64,000 nt of DNA from Amaranthus tricolor (lineage: Eukaryota; Streptophyta; Magnoliopsida; Caryophyllales; Amaranthaceae), in assembly GCF_026212465.1 (NCBI RefSeq), contig NC_080053.1, positions 8,070,793 to 8,134,792 on the forward strand, read 5' to 3'. Under the pieces are notes generated by a model. That model was not told the DNA's origin, did not search any database, and worked only from the letters and a program-made list of their open reading frames with translations. Of this stretch, positions 45,640 to 59,138 are shown in pieces; position 1 is the first letter of the stretch, and each line of letters starts with the position of its first letter. The position numbers and the translations under genes were made by a program.

Positions 45640-48445
45640 CTGAACTCAATAAATCTATCAGTTGATATGGGTTTTGCGAAAATATTTGCGGGCTGCTCCC
45701 CCGTCTTGCAGAATTGTAGTTCGATCTTTTTCTTGTCTACTAACTCACGAATGTAGTGATGTCATATCTCGATGTGTTTTGATCTGCTATGAAACACTAG
45801 ATTCTTCATCATTGCTATTGTTGACATGTTGTCGCAGAACATTGTAGTTGGTGTCTCTTGCTTATGTTGTAGATCGATTAATATGCTTTTGAGCCAAACT
45901 GCTTCACGTGCTGCACTTGTTGCTGCAATGTACTCTGCTTCTGCTAATGATAAAGCTATTGTCGCCTGTTTTTTTGATGACCATGAGACCACCTTGTTTC
46001 CAAGCTGAAATACGTACCCGCTTGTACTTTTTCTATCATCCACGCTTCCAGCCCAGTCGCTATCGGTGTATCCTATGAGCTTGAAATCTTTTTCAGTTTC
46101 GTACATTGATCTCATAGCTTTTTGTTCCCTTAATGTATCTGAGAATCCTCTTTGCTGCTGTTTAGATGATCCTTGCTTGGTTCACTCATGAACCTGGATA
46201 CGATGCTGACAGCGTTGACTATATCTGGTCTTGTATGTGTGAGATAGATGAGAAAGCCGACCAAGCTTCGATACATTGCTCCGTCGACTTTTGGTTTGCC
46301 ATCGTACTTTGATAACTTCTCATTGATTGCCATTGGTGTAGCCAGCAGTTTACATTCACCCATGTTGAATTTCTTGAGAAGGTCTTCTGCATATTTCTCT
46401 TGTGATAGAAATATTCTTCCTAGGCTTTATTTGATTTGTATGCCAAGGAAGTATTTCATTGTGCAAGGGTATGCCATCTCGTACTCCTTCATCATGGCCT
46501 TTTTAAATTCTTCGATCATCGTTGTGAAGGTTCACTCGGACTCTTGATGAAACCATGCTAGAGAAGATAATTGTCGATGTTGTTGTTTCACGCTCGAGGT
46601 GCTTGTTTGAGTCCGTACAGAGCTTTTTGAAGGCGGTATACTTTGTCTTCTTGGCCTTTGATGACGTATCCCTGCGGTCTCGACGTACACTTCTTCTTCG
46701 AGTTCTCCATTTAGAAATGCTGATTTGACATCAAGCTGAAAGACTAGTAGCTGATGTTGTGCTGCTATTGCCAGGACTGTTCTGATTGTCTCCATGCGGA
46801 CAACTGGTGCAAATGTTTAGTTGAAGTCGATTCCTGATTGTTGCGCATATCCCTTTGCTATGAGCCTTGCTTTGTACTTGTTGATGGAGCCATTATCATT
46901 ATGTTTCACCTTGTAGATCCACTTGAGTTCAATGACTTCCTTGTCTTGTGGTTTGTCTACAAGTTCCCATGTCTGATTCTTCTCGATCATTTTGATTTCT
47001 TCGTTCATAGCCTCAATCCATGTTTCTTCTTGTGCTGCTTCTTGAAATGTTTGTGCTTCTTGAAAGAGAGCCATTATTGCTTGGTCACAATGGTAATCTT
47101 GTAGCCATGATGGCGGTTGCGATCTCGTGTTGATCTTCAGGCTTCTTGATGTTGAGGAGTTGAACGTGATGTTTGGCTTCTTGAGCTTAGGGATGATCTT
47201 AGACTTCCAGGTGTACTTGGACTCGGAGATGATGGGTTTGTTGGTTGGTTTGCTCTGTCTTCTTCACTTGGATTTCTTGGGAGAGTATCTCCTTCGCGAG
47301 CTTCACTTTCTTTTTCTTTCCACGGCTGCTTCGTTGAAAATTACATCTCTAGAGATGATGAATTATTTAGATTCGGGCTTGTAAAGGCGATATCCTTTTG
47401 TTTCGTGACTGTATCCAATGAATATGCATTTTTCTTACTTCTCATCGAGCTTTTCCCGATTCTACTTCGGGATGTGGGCATAAGCTACGCATCCGAACAC
47501 TTTGAGGTGTTCTACTCTTGGCTTTCTCTTGTGCCAAGCTTCATATGGTGTTAAATCCTTAACTGCTTTTGTGGGAGATCTATTGAGGATATATACTGCC
47601 GTGTGAACAGCTTCGGCTCAGTATCTTTTGGGTAGATGTTTACCCTGCATCATGCTGCGGGCCATCTCTGCTATAGTGCGGTTTTTCCTTTTTGCGACAC
47701 CATTTTGTTAAGGTGTACGCCTTGCTGTAAGTTCTCTTTTAATTCCATGCTTCCTACAAAAGCTGTTGAATTCGTTGCTTGTAAATTCTCCACCACGATT
47801 CGTTCTAAGAATCTTAAGAGAATGCCCATTTTTATTTTCTGTGAGAGCTTTGAATTGCATGAAGTGGGGAAAAAGCTTCTGATTTTATCTCCAGGAAATA
47901 TACCCACATCATGCGGGAGTGGTCATCTACGAACAAAAGAAAATATCTTTTTCCGCCAAGAGACGGATTCTTGGTAGGACCCCAGATATCTGCATGAACA
48001 AGCTCTAAAGGAGCCTTGGCCCTCCAAGATGCGGTAGGAAATGGCAATCTGTGCATCTTGCCATATATACAGCCTTCGCAATTTCTTTCATTTTTTATTG
48101 ATGGTAGTCCAATTACCATTTCTTTATGTTTTAATATTTTTAGACTGTTAAAATTCATATGCCCGAATCTCAAATGCCATAAGGTGAATTCATCATTTAT
48201 TGAGCTTAAAGCCAATTTTTCTTCAAATGGCAATTTTAATGGCAATATTTTGTTAAGAGCCATTTCAACAGTTTTTATTATCTGAGTCATATCTTTATCA
48301 TATATTTGACATTTGTTATTCTCAAATTTAACCAGATATCCTTTTTTAATTAATTAGCCTACACTTAATAAATTTTGTGCAAGTCCGGAAACATAAAAAA
48401 CATCACGAATTAATTTTGATGAGCCATTTTTTGTTTTAACGGCGA
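45640..48445 (-). pseudogene. Decayed copia pol: integrase, reverse transcriptase, RNase H
   Basis: Minus-strand order from the right: GAG-pre-integrase and integrase start (WHLRFGHMNFNSLKILK, LELVHADIWGPTKNPSLGGK, 47832-48290); the end of integrase, broken, around 47400-47700; reverse transcriptase start ([52 protein letters not shown], 46532-47074); LIYLTHTRPDI (46130-46363); and RNase H (YTDSDWAGSVDDRKSTSGY, LSLAEAEYIAATSAAREAVW, 45762-46115). The YVDD catalytic part of the reverse transcriptase is missing or scrambled and frameshifts are many. Gag and protease are absent: pol is followed directly by LTR sequence at 48443. Confidence 0.88.
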
Positions 48446-48603
48446 TTACATCAATGGGTATTTATAGTGTTGAGTTTGGTTACAAGTTTACTAAAATATC
48501 TTAGATATTTTTATTTTTTAATTACTTTTTTTAGGATCTTCTATTATATTATTTTAGATATTTTTATTTTTTAATTTTTTAATTTAGATAGTTTTATTCA
48601 TAT
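48443..48603 (-). repeat. Fragment of the 5' LTR of the decayed copia element
   Basis: It matches 45406-45570 closely, starting GATTACATCAATGGGTATTT. It begins in the middle of the LTR and abuts pol, showing a deletion that removed part of the LTR, the leader, gag and protease. Confidence 0.8.
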
Positions 48604-51600
48604 GTCTTTTCGAAAAGCTTTATTCTTTTATAACTATGAAGTACTCCAGTTTTGAAATGTAACCTTGATTCAATTAATCATCATATGATAAGGATTGAAT
48701 CAAAAGTATTTGATAAGTACGAAATATGACATTGTATCATCTAATCATATGACGAATATTTGACTCTAAAGTATTGGAGTAGTACGAAACCTTTTTGTTA
48801 AAGTTGAGTTATACAAAAGAAACATTTTAAGTGATTTTACAAGTTTTGCTTTGGGGTGTGCGTGTTATATTGGAAAAAGCATGTAAGCTTAGTTTGTAGA
48901 ACCCGATCAGGTCGATCATAGTAAAATCTTGCAATTAGTTGTATATTAAATGGAGGGATAACGATTTCAAAGATAGAGAATTGGAAATTAAGCTTTCCAC
49001 ATTATATATATTGATTCGTTCATTCAAATACGCCCATACACTTGAAGGTTGTTTTTAAACTTATTTGGCATAGTGTTATTCTAACAACCGAAATTAACCA
49101 TCTGATTAAACAAGATTAATTTAAACTACACGGAAGCTTAACACTTATATCAGGCTATTACGCTGATAATGTAATCAATTACTCAAATGATTATAATTCT
49201 TCACTAGATAATCAATGAATTTAAATATCAAAGTTTATAACCTTTGAAAAACAATGTAAAGAAATTACATTATAACATAATCATTTGAGACGATTTAAAA
49301 TATATAAATTTCTGCAGAAATTTCGACAGAGTTTCACTTGTAAATCAGATTGACCAAAAATTTTCTTTTGACTTAAAGTCACCCTACAAGATTAAAGCCA
49401 ACATTTCAACATAACAACTAGCCAGCAGTACACGCGTTAAACATTTCAAAATAATTTTTAAATAATCCAAAACACGCATTAAACCTCATAGGATGGAATC
49501 TTTTCAATAATAATCCTAAATAAGTACTAAAATAATTTTAAATAAAGATTTCTTAGTTGAGACTGTTTTGTTGATCAGTGATCGTTATGCTTGATCAGCT
49601 ACCGTTGACTTTAATGATCTCAAAATCTGTCCCTCACTAGGTTAGGTTCAAAGAACAAAACTACACAGTCAGCTTATGCTGAGTACACATTTAACATAGC
49701 TTAATTTCCTGTCACAACCCAACTAAAATACAAACTATACATAAAACTATAGCAAAAAAAAAACCCATTATAACTATATTTACACAAAATGAATGGATGT
49801 TGCTCTCTGCCTTGATTCCAACCTTCATTTACCTGCAACCAAACAGGCTGAGCTAGATTCCATATTATAAGTCCAACTACACATGCAGATAGGATAGATT
49901 GATTACATCCTGTAAAACTTTTTCTTTTGCAAACACCCTACTTTATCAATACTTTATAAAAGATCTTTTTCTTCATTTTCTATTTTCATAAATCAAAAAT
50001 TTTTTCATTTTCTTAGCTAAAACATTTCTTTTCAAAATCTTGAAATCATCAATCAATGGGATGGATAAATCTTTCTTTTCTATTTTCTTTACCAAAACTT
50101 TTCCTTTCAAAGTCTTTAAATCATAAATCTATGGAATTGAAGGAACTTTGATTTCCATCGGGCTAGTTAGGCCCTCCGGATAACTATTAGACAAAGATCC
50201 CTAGTGTGCATACCTCACAAACAACCAAACCATAGCAGAAGATCTAAGTCTGAGGTACTGATCAACACACCCCTCAACTATTATGTAGTGTCGAGATAAT
50301 CCCGACCAGGTTCCAGTTCCTTGAGACACCACAGAGGTAATCCCAATCATTTCAAAATATTAAACCATCTATATGTTTTTTGTAACTATTCTATGATTTT
50401 AAGGTTCAATAAACAACTTTCTATATTAGGAAGAACATCTCCCTATATTCAAACCAACCTCAACTAAAATGAAATACATACCTTTGTAATCATTTTCATA
50501 ACAATTAAAGATCTGAGTAAGAAATCCAACCTTTTCAATTACAGCAAGATGACAATGTCAGACAATACGATTTCTTAATGAAGTCGAAATTTTCAATATA
50601 AAAATATATGTGCTAATGAAGTCGAAATCTTTAATATAAACATATATGTGCTAATTAACTTTCTTCCAATCTTTCTTATATTACATATATAATGAATAAT
50701 ATTATATACATACTCGTTAACAAAATTTTACTGTAGGCATTATCCTTTATTCAATTTAGTCACTTAACATATAATTTGTAATCTTTTCAACAACTTAACA
50801 TAATTCTAACCATATGACTAACTTTAAAGTTTACTTCATAAAACTGACTGATCATCGACTCCTTATTCAAACTAAATAAAACCAATTCGTCATCTGCTAC
50901 ACCAACTCATGATCTCAACTTACCAATTTACTCATATAATGCTTAACTAAAAAAAATCAATGCATAAATCAACTAAACAAATCACCTCATAACCTTAACT
51001 AACAAAATCAACTAATAAAATCCTAACCAGATCATGCTAACCGTCATAAACATACTAAATTATAATCAAACAAGAAAGCACCTACCATATCATCTTACTT
51101 TTTTAACTTCAAATTTAAACTCATATTAAAAATTCTAAGTCGACCCCTTTTGACACAATAAACCAACTCATAGTGCTTGATTCATACTTATTTATTCATT
51201 CTTTAATCTCTATTCATATTAAATCAAATCTAACTCCAACTCTTTCCGCTTCTTAATCAATTACCAAGTACAATTCATTATCAACTGTTGTTCATAGTTC
51301 TAATTCTAGTTGAATCATTTGTTATTAACTCTTAGATTATACTGAATTTAACATTATTCTTCAATAGGTTGACAAAAACAAAAAGAACTTTTATACTTCA
51401 AAGCAAACACTTAAGAGCTCAATTTGCATCTATTGAATCAATTCAACATTGAATAATTTCTATGATTAACTCTAATCATGAACAACTAACTAAATTTGTT
51501 TCCCATTTTTTCTAACATTTCCAAATAAAACCTAAACTAAGGTAAGACTAACTAAAATCCCAACTTTCGATTACAATCCATTTCTAATTATGCCAACAAT

Positions 51601-51630
51601 ATCAAAAAATTCTATATTTATTTATTTATT
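48604..51630. other. AT-rich non-coding stretch of 3 kb
   Basis: No coding frame or recognised element. The part 49560-50350 is less AT-rich and non-repetitive, and could be the leader or LTR of an unrecognised retroelement. A 45-bp tandem duplication lies at about 50572-50655. Confidence 0.4.
50572..50655. repeat. 45-bp tandem duplication
   Basis: TTAATGAAGTCGAAATTTTC...ATATATGTGC is followed at once by a near copy, TAATGAAGTCGAAATCTTT...ATATATGTGC. Confidence 0.8.
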
Positions 51631-51635
51631 TTTGG

Positions 51636-51900
51636 AAAATTCCACGTGGTAACCCTGCGGTTTTGGGTTTTCCACGTGGTAACCAAAACTTTTAAGAAAT
51701 CCACTCGGTAATCTTGAGGTGTACCAAATTGTTCGACCGTGACCTTTTTGGACATAAAACGTTAGAAACGTTAATTTCAAAGTTTTTAAGGCTGTTGTAC
51801 GCCTATTTATGCGACTCACCATTTCAAATGCCATAAATTTCAACCTTTGACCCCAAAATATAAACCCTAACTCTACCATCTTTCAACCAAATCATATTTT
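51636..51900. other. Piece of the CCACGTGGTAAC foldback family
   Basis: TTCCACGTGGTAACC occurs twice in tandem (about 51640 and 51672), followed by AATCCACTCGGTAATC (about 51699), the same arm motif as at 36948. The opposite arm was not found. The 85-residue minus-strand frame here is a translation of this repeat. Confidence 0.5.
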
Positions 51901-51940
51901 TCCCCCCAAATCCAAAGATGGTAAAAATAAGTAAAATAAG

Positions 51941-52347
51941 TTAATTCCAAATTTCATGTGCAGAAGTATAAGAGAAAATTCTTTCAAATTCATCTCCATT
52001 CAAATTGCAACAGAAAAGTTTTATGGCTTTGTAGTTCTTAAGTCTTGAATTTGAGTTCAAGGTCGGATTGAGTATAATAATTTTTACATTTTGAGACCCT
52101 AAATCCATTTCTTTCAAACATAGGTTGTCTAGGATCATTTTTGATAATATCCCATATTTCAAGTTCTTAATCAATAACAAACATTTGCATGAGAGAACGG
52201 CAATGAGCAAAGTTGTTTTCACAGAAAAAAGGAGGACGGTTAGAAGCACGTCCTTGAGCAAAACCACCATCATCTTGAGGATTCATAATGAAATGCCTCA
52301 GGAATTTAAATCAAGCTTTTGTGAGTTAGGCGCTAATACCAATTGAA
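51941..52347 (-). pseudogene. Second Sirevirus-like gag fragment with primer-binding site
   Basis: From the right on the minus strand: a degraded primer-binding site (TTGGTATTAGCGC, about 52335-52347), then frames with LEIWDIIKND, YTQSDLELKF, NYKAIKLFCCNLNGDEFERI and TSAHEIWN. They match in order the gag at 12542-12900. The frame shifts at least twice and the fragment stops at about 51941. Confidence 0.65.
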
Positions 52348-52779
52348 GAATCAATAAGGCGATGGTATACTCTAGAAATGAATTCGACGTGTGACCAGTT
52401 TATTCGAAGCTAACGAACTCAACTTTTGCCTTCCATCAAGATATACACCAATATTTGGTTGCGTTGACTTCCATCGGCACTTAAGTTGACTTTTCATGAA
52501 CAATACTTTTGCTTTGCTTGGGTTGAATTTTTCTCCAACTCTTGGCTCATTCTACCTCACCTTCGATCCATGCCTTCTCCAAGCCTTCGTGGAATATTAG
52601 GGGCGCCTCTCTAGCATGCTTTAAGGCTCAGAAATAAGTGATTAATCTGCAAAAACAAACAACAAACATGCTACCCTACAAAAGGGCGTAAAACGAACCA
52701 ATAACAATGGGCATGCGCGGAAACCAAGAAAAAATAAATCACTATTATGCCAAATAAAAGGTAAAAATGAGATTTATCA

Positions 52780-55306
52780 AACCCCTAGGGCTTTGTTATC
52801 ATTGATCCTACAAAAAGCCTCTTGAATCTCTTTCTCGCAAACCTCCTAAATAAGCCTCTAAGCTTCCTTCATATCAATATAAAGCCCTTCCCTTATAATA
52901 TTTCGCTCAATCACATTGAGATTCTTAGAACTCGTACCTTGCAAAGTGATAGAACTGCTAGATCTCATGGTGAATCTCATCCTGGGTTGTGAGGTGGTTA
53001 CCATCTTTGTCAAAAATTTCATAGATACCATTGGATGCATTTCTCTCCTTTATAGTAGCATGGAAGTAAGCTAAACTTTCATCTCCGTTCTTCAACTAAG
53101 AGATTCTGGAGTTTTGGAGAAGAGTCATTCCTTCAATTTTCCTCCAGTAGTTCAGTCGCTTTCTAGCTTCCCTCTCCTTCTAATGTAGAGCGTCATCTAA
53201 CGAGTTTCTACGCATATCAGTTTGGGTGTCATCAAGAGTTTTCTTCTACGTATGAATAATTGTCTTAAACCCCTGAAAATCCTGGAATGCAACTTTTTCA
53301 TCCTGCTTTTTCACATTTTGTAATCTATACTATATGTTCTGCAACCCTATACCCTTAGCTTTGGTCTCTCATGCTACGCTAACCTCCTTCAAGAAGTCCT
53401 TGTGCTCACTCATGTCGTTGGAGAAGCAAAATGGTTTCTTATCTAGTTGGGACTAATGTTTGAGAGTGAGAACTAAGGGTGTGTGGTCTGAAGATTGAGC
53501 ATTACCATAGAGAACATGAGCTTGACTGAACTTGTCCATCCATTTTAAGTTACCTACAGCATGATCAATCTTTGTCAGTATGCGCTTTTTCCCCTCTTCC
53601 TTATTTGTCCATGAGTAAGCATGGCCCTGCTCCCTGATTGGATGGAGCTCCATGTCTTCCATCCACCTTTGCCTATCATACATCTCATAAGTTGTCACTT
53701 GCAATCTATTTTTCCTGTGATCATTCTTTTACACAGCATTAAAATCTCCTATAAATATGCACGAGGTGTCATAGTCGATGCTTCGCATCCCTTGCCAGAG
53801 ATCTCTCCTATCCCTAACAATATGTAAGCCATACACAAAGACTACATGGAAGCTCTCCTATGAATCCAGGGGGGTTATTTTGGTCATATTGTATTGTTGG
53901 TGAGTACCACTAAATTTCCCTCTACAGTGGTCAATTTTCCACCCCACCCACACTCTACCCTTCTCATGATGGTTGTAGTTATTACTCCATCGCCATTTGT
54001 TTCCTAGCTTTTTTTGAACTTTACTAGCATTATTCTCTTTGATCTTTGTTTCCAGCAACCCCACTACACAAATTTTTTTTATTTTAAAGAAGTTTCGAAC
54101 CTCCTCGACTTTGACGGCGTTGTTCATGCCCCACACATTCCTGGCTAGAATAATCATTTGTTTAAGGGATTTGGAGGGATCACACCCCTTTCATGTGTGT
54201 TGGAGGTCATTGCTTCTCTATTCTCTTCATCATCCGAGTTTAAAGCTACTTCTATTTATTCTTGGCTTGGGATGAAGTGCCTCACAAGCTTATGTTGATG
54301 TCTCATTGCCGCTTTCCTTGGGGCTATAGAGGTCCAATTATCCTCTTTTAACACCTCTATGTTTAGACCCACGCACTTTGAAGAAGATCGCTGACCGTGG
54401 ACATCTGGACCACATTCTACCTCAGTATTTGAGTTGTTAATGTCTCCATCTTCGTTTGTAGAGGCTGCTACCACTTTAGCTATTATAATATGTTCCACAT
54501 TGGACACCTCATTCAATGCCTTGATTATTTTCGCCGGGACCCATTTTCTTCTCTAATTTAGATTTCCTGGTTTCTTTGTCAACTGCCCCACCCTGGGCTT
54601 GACTAGACTCCTTGCACTCGTGCCCTACTTTGTTACATTTATGGAAAAAGTACTGACGCCACTCAGGGATGGCTAGCTCGTTGTACAAATTCTTTCCATG
54701 TATTATCTTGAACCTTGATATTTTTAACAAACTCCTTTGTGATATCCACTTCTACCAGGACTCTAGCATACGACATCTTGAGTTGCTTTGTCGTACACTC
54801 ATCAACTATAATCGGCACTCCAATGGCACTTACTATCCTACTCATGTTTCTTACCCCCAACAGTGAAGAGGTACACTAGGTAGTCTTACCTAAAAAGGGA
54901 TAATTCTCAGAATTTGTGACTGAAAGTCAAAGTTTATACTCTATTTCTTCACGACTGTAGGGGCTCTGCCTAAGAATTTGTGATAGAATATAGTGCCCAT
55001 TATCATGAGTATGAATTTTAGGCATTTGGTCATGACCCCATTTCTTTCGTATGAATCCTCAAATCACATCAATCGGGGTGTTTTTACCAACTAGATAGAA
55101 CACCATAGCTCTTTCCCAAACATTCACTAGACCTTCTAAGTCATGGGTATCTATTTGCACAACTTGATTGCCATTTTCTAGTATAGGGAGACAAATTTTA
55201 ATGTCATACCTTTGTTTGAGGCCGATGTGGTCACCTTGTTCCCCCAAGAGACTAGAGATGCAGTTGGGATAGCTTCTTGTGCGTGAACAGTTTTATTCTT
55301 CCCTTT
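52780..55306 (-). pseudogene. Decayed LINE, main part: DUF4283, zinc knuckle, endonuclease, start of reverse transcriptase
   Basis: Minus-strand order from the right: a DUF4283-like part (LEGLVNVWERAMVFYLVGK, about 55080-55250, continuing 54663-54860); a knuckle-like segment (FHKCNKVGHECKES, about 54630); an endonuclease/exonuclease/phosphatase domain (GMNNAVKVEEVRNFF and VVGLLETKIKENNA, 53858-54157; GDFNAV near 53745; YSWTNKEEGKKRILTKIDHA and SSDHTPL, 53453-53704); and the first reverse transcriptase block (EIQEAFCRINDNKAPG, about 52800-52850). Stops and shifts separate these. It encodes the two-protein layout of plant L1-type LINEs. Confidence 0.82.
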
Positions 55307-55311
55307 ACTTG

Positions 55312-55530
55312 TGTTTTCTGGTTTAATATAAATTTTGGGAGTTTTATTTTCTGGAAATCTATTCTTCATTCAATCATCAGTTTTTGTTTTTATACAAGTG
55401 CACTCCATAACTGAACCACTATCACATAACTGCTCTTTACAAGTAACCGACACTTACTATGTAACTGTTACGTAACTGCTATACTAACCCTAATTAAAGT
55501 ATACTTGATAGTTTGTTTCATAGTCTAACA
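55312..55530 (-). repeat. 3' LTR of the copia element
   Basis: 219 bp, begins TGTTAGACTATG in element orientation. Bases 4-6 (TAG) provide the stop codon of pol. Confidence 0.95.
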
Positions 55531-58500
55531 CTCCCCCTCAAGTTGGGTCGTCGGGTCACCAACACCCAACTTGCGTAAAACTCCTTCAATGAACTGAGAT
55601 CCAACTGCCTTTGTAAGAATATCCGCTAGTTGATCTTTTGACTTGACATGTGGAAGTTTGATCACTTGTGTTTCTAGTTTCCCCTTTATAAAATGCCTGT
55701 CAACTTCTACATGTTTTGTGCGATCGTGTTGAACTGGGTTTTCTGAAATGTTGATAGCCGCTTGATTATCACAGTATAGCTCACAACTCCTCGTAGGGGT
55801 AAACCCCAGTTCAGATAGTAACTTTCTCAGCCATAGAACTTCTGCAATTCCCTTTGCTACACCTCTGAATTCAGCTTCTGCACTGAACATAGCAACCACC
55901 TTTTGTTTCTTGCTTCTCCACGTGACTAGATTTCCTCCTAATAGCGTAAAGTAGCTCGATGTTGACTTCCTATCGTCTCTGTCTCCTGCCCAATCAGCGT
56001 CTATATATGCCACAAGATCAAGGTGACCATTCTTCTGATATAAGATTCCCTTTCCAGGGCATCCTTTGAGGTACTTGAGAATCCTATAGACTGCATCCAT
56101 GTGCTGAGCTTGCGGTTAGTGCATGAACCAGCTAACTACTCCTACTGCGTATGCAATATCAGGCCTAGTGTGAGCTAAGTAGATTAATTTTCCTACCATG
56201 CGTTGATACTGCATTCGATCAGCCAGTTTCCCTCCTTCAATCATCCGAAGTCCATGGTTCATCATTATTGGTGTCTCAACGGGCTTGCAATCCAGCATCC
56301 CTGTTTCAGCTAACAGGTCTAAAACATACTTCCTCTGGGATATGAAGATTCCCTTGTTTGATCTGAGAACTTCAATCCCTAGAAAGTATTTCAGTCTGCC
56401 AAGGTCTTTCATCTCAAATTCTTGGAATAGTTTTTCCTTTAGATTGACTATTTCTTCTTTGTCATCCCCGGTAATGATCATGTCATCAACATATATTATC
56501 AGACATGTTATTCTCCTTCCTCTCCGTCTGAGAAACAAGGTGTGATCTGAGTTGCTTTGACGGTAACCAAATCTCTTCATCGTAGATGTGAATCTTCCAA
56601 ACCATGCTCTAGGAGACTGTTTCAACCCATACAAAGCTTTCCTCAACCTGCACCCCTCATTTTCTGAGAACCCTGATGTAAACCCTGGTGGGGCTTCCAT
56701 GTACACTTCCTCTAGTAGTTCTCCATGTAGAAACGCATTTTTCACGTCAAATTGATGAAGGGGCCAGTCTAAGTTTGCTGCAATGCTGAACAGAACTCGA
56801 ATTGTGTCGAGCTTAGCAACCGGAGAGAAAGTTTTTGAGTAATCAAATCCATAAGTCTGAGTGTATCCTTTAGCCACGAGTCGAGCTTTGTATCTTTCAA
56901 TTGTGCCATCTGAATTATATTTGATTGTGAATACCCATTTACAACCGACAATTTTCTTTCTACTTGGTAAGGTGCACTTTTCCCATGTGCCATTCTTCTT
57001 GAGAGCTTTGATCTCTTCCTCCATAGCTTTTCTCCAGTGAGCGGAAGTTAGGGCTTCTTCGACCGTGGTCGGGCTTTTGGTTGCATCTAGGATTGTCTTA
57101 AATGCTAAGGCACTCCGTGAAAAATTTCCTGTGTCAGACTTCTTTAAGGGATATCTCGAACGTTTTGCTTTATACTCTAGATCATATCTCCTTGGAGGAA
57201 CTCCTCGAGTGGAACGAGGGGGTAAAACATATGATTCACTTTCAACATTCTGATTATCATGATTCCCTGTTTCAATTGTATCTGCGACAATTTCCTCATT
57301 CAAAGTATCAACAGCCACATTTTCATCATTTAAAATGTCAACAATCACATTTTCATTATTAGTGTATTCTGGAGCATTACTATCAAGATTTTCATGACTC
57401 ACCTGATGACCAGACAGGATTGGTAGTGGCAGAGGAGTGGACAAAATATCTTGGAGAGGTGGCTCTGTAGCATCGTCTACTTGATCTTTTTGGTCTAGGT
57501 TGGACAACCACGGAGTTACTAACCATCTGAGATCGTCATTTTTCTTCTCCCCCTGACATCGAAGATGGTGGTAGTAGTATTCATGCTCAATGAATTCGCA
57601 ATCCATGGTGGTGTAGACTTTTCTAGTTAAGGGATCATAACACCGGTAACCCTTCTGATTCCTACCATATCCGATAAGAACACATTTGATCGCTCTTGGT
57701 TCAAATTTGTTTCGTACCCGAGCTGGACAATGAACAAAAACTATGCACCCAAATATACGAGGATGTAGAGTGTGTGAGGAAGGTACAGAGTAATGTGTTT
57801 GGAGTGTGGCTAAGGGTGTATGGTATTGATGACTCTTTGTGGGAAGTCTATTGGTAAGGTAATTCGCGGTGGCGATAGCTTCAGGCCAAACATTAGTGGG
57901 AGCATGGGAGTCAAGCATCATAGCACGGGTCATCTTAAGAAGTGTGCGATTTTTCCGTTCTGCCACTCCATTTTGTTGAGGTGTATTAGGGCAAGAGGTC
58001 TGATGTATAAGTCCCTTTTGTTTAAAGAATTGTTGCATGTTAGAATTAATGTATTCTTTCCCGTTATCAGTTCGAAACATGCGAGATTGGGTTTGGAATT
58101 GGGTACAGTTCATATTATAGAATTCAACAAACACATGAGACACTTCAGATTTCTGTTTAAGGAAGTAAATCCAATTCAATCAGGTGCAATCATCAATAAA
58201 TGTAACAAAGTATGAAAACCCATGTAAGCCTACTACGGGAGCAGGACCCCACACATCAGAATGAATCAACATAAAAGGCATATCGGCTTTATTCAAACTA
58301 TTAGAATATGAGTGTCTATGACTTTTTGCAAGAATACACGTTTCACACTTAAACTCAGATTTCAACCCTACAAAATTAGGAAAAAGTTTTTCTAGATACC
58401 CTACTGATGAATGTCCCAAAGTCGATGCCACATCCATAGCTGTCCTTCCTCTGACTCGCGAACAAGAACCGCTTTGCCTGTTTGAGACTCCTCTTCCAAG

Positions 58501-59138
58501 TAATAAAGTCCGCCTCTCTCAATATCATGCCCAATAATTTTCCCTGTCTGGGCATCCTGCACAAAACAACATCCATGTTTAATGAGAACGGTACAATCGA
58601 GATCTCTAGTGAGCTGGCTTACTGACAATAATTTATGCGACAGATCAAGGACAAATAAACAATTTTTTAAAGTGAGATTTTTTGTAAAAGAAATAGTCCC
58701 AGCTCCGCTCACTTCAATTTTTTCCCCATTAGCCGTTTTAATGATGTTTTTCATGGGTTTGTCACAAGTTAAAAAATCGCTCGGGTCATATGACATTGAA
58801 TCAGTGGCACCACAATCAAAGATCCAACCCCCTTTAAAATAAGACGATGTATTAAAGGAAGACGAAAGGTTTTGGTATGTGAGAGGGTAGCCACGTGACT
58901 CTTCCTCCCCTTTAAAAGGCGGAGGGAGTCTTCCCTTTTCCTCACTCTCCCCCTTGAACCCTAAGGTGAGTGCGCCTCCTTCTCTGCTTCTGGTACCTTC
59001 TTCCTTGTTTTGCTTGGAGTCTGTCACATGCATGGCTTCTCCTTGTTTCTCCCCTTCATCCATGGATGCTGGGCCTTCTGTGCTCCATCCTATGGCTGCC
59101 TTTCCCGTCCGATTTTGATCTAGAAATCGAGCCGGCTT
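55525..59138 (-). pseudogene. Copia pol: protease, integrase, reverse transcriptase, RNase H, broken
   Basis: Protease: WIFDCGATDSMS, where the usual DSG reads DCG (about 58800). A one-base loss near 58425, at WMWHR/LGHSSVGYL, shifts the frame. Integrase: CETCILAKSHR, LIHSDVWGPAPV, FIDDCT then an in-frame TGA (58180-58182), RTDNGKEYIN, PNTPQQNGVAERKNRTLLKM. Reverse transcriptase: WVFTIKYNSDGTIERYKARL, FDVKNAFLHGELLEEVYMEA, ALYGLKQSPRAWFG, LIIYVDDMIITGDD. An in-frame TAA follows at 56116-56118 after VVSWFMH. RNase H: AYIDADWAGDRDDRKSTSSY, MFSAEAEFRGVAKGIAEVLW, LYCDNQAAINIS. Everything outside the four lesions is open, so decay is slight. Confidence 0.93.
55531..55542 (-). promoter_or_regulatory. 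Polypurine tract of the copia element
   Basis: In element orientation CTTGAGGGGGAG ends directly at the 3' LTR, as needed for plus-strand priming. Confidence 0.88.
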
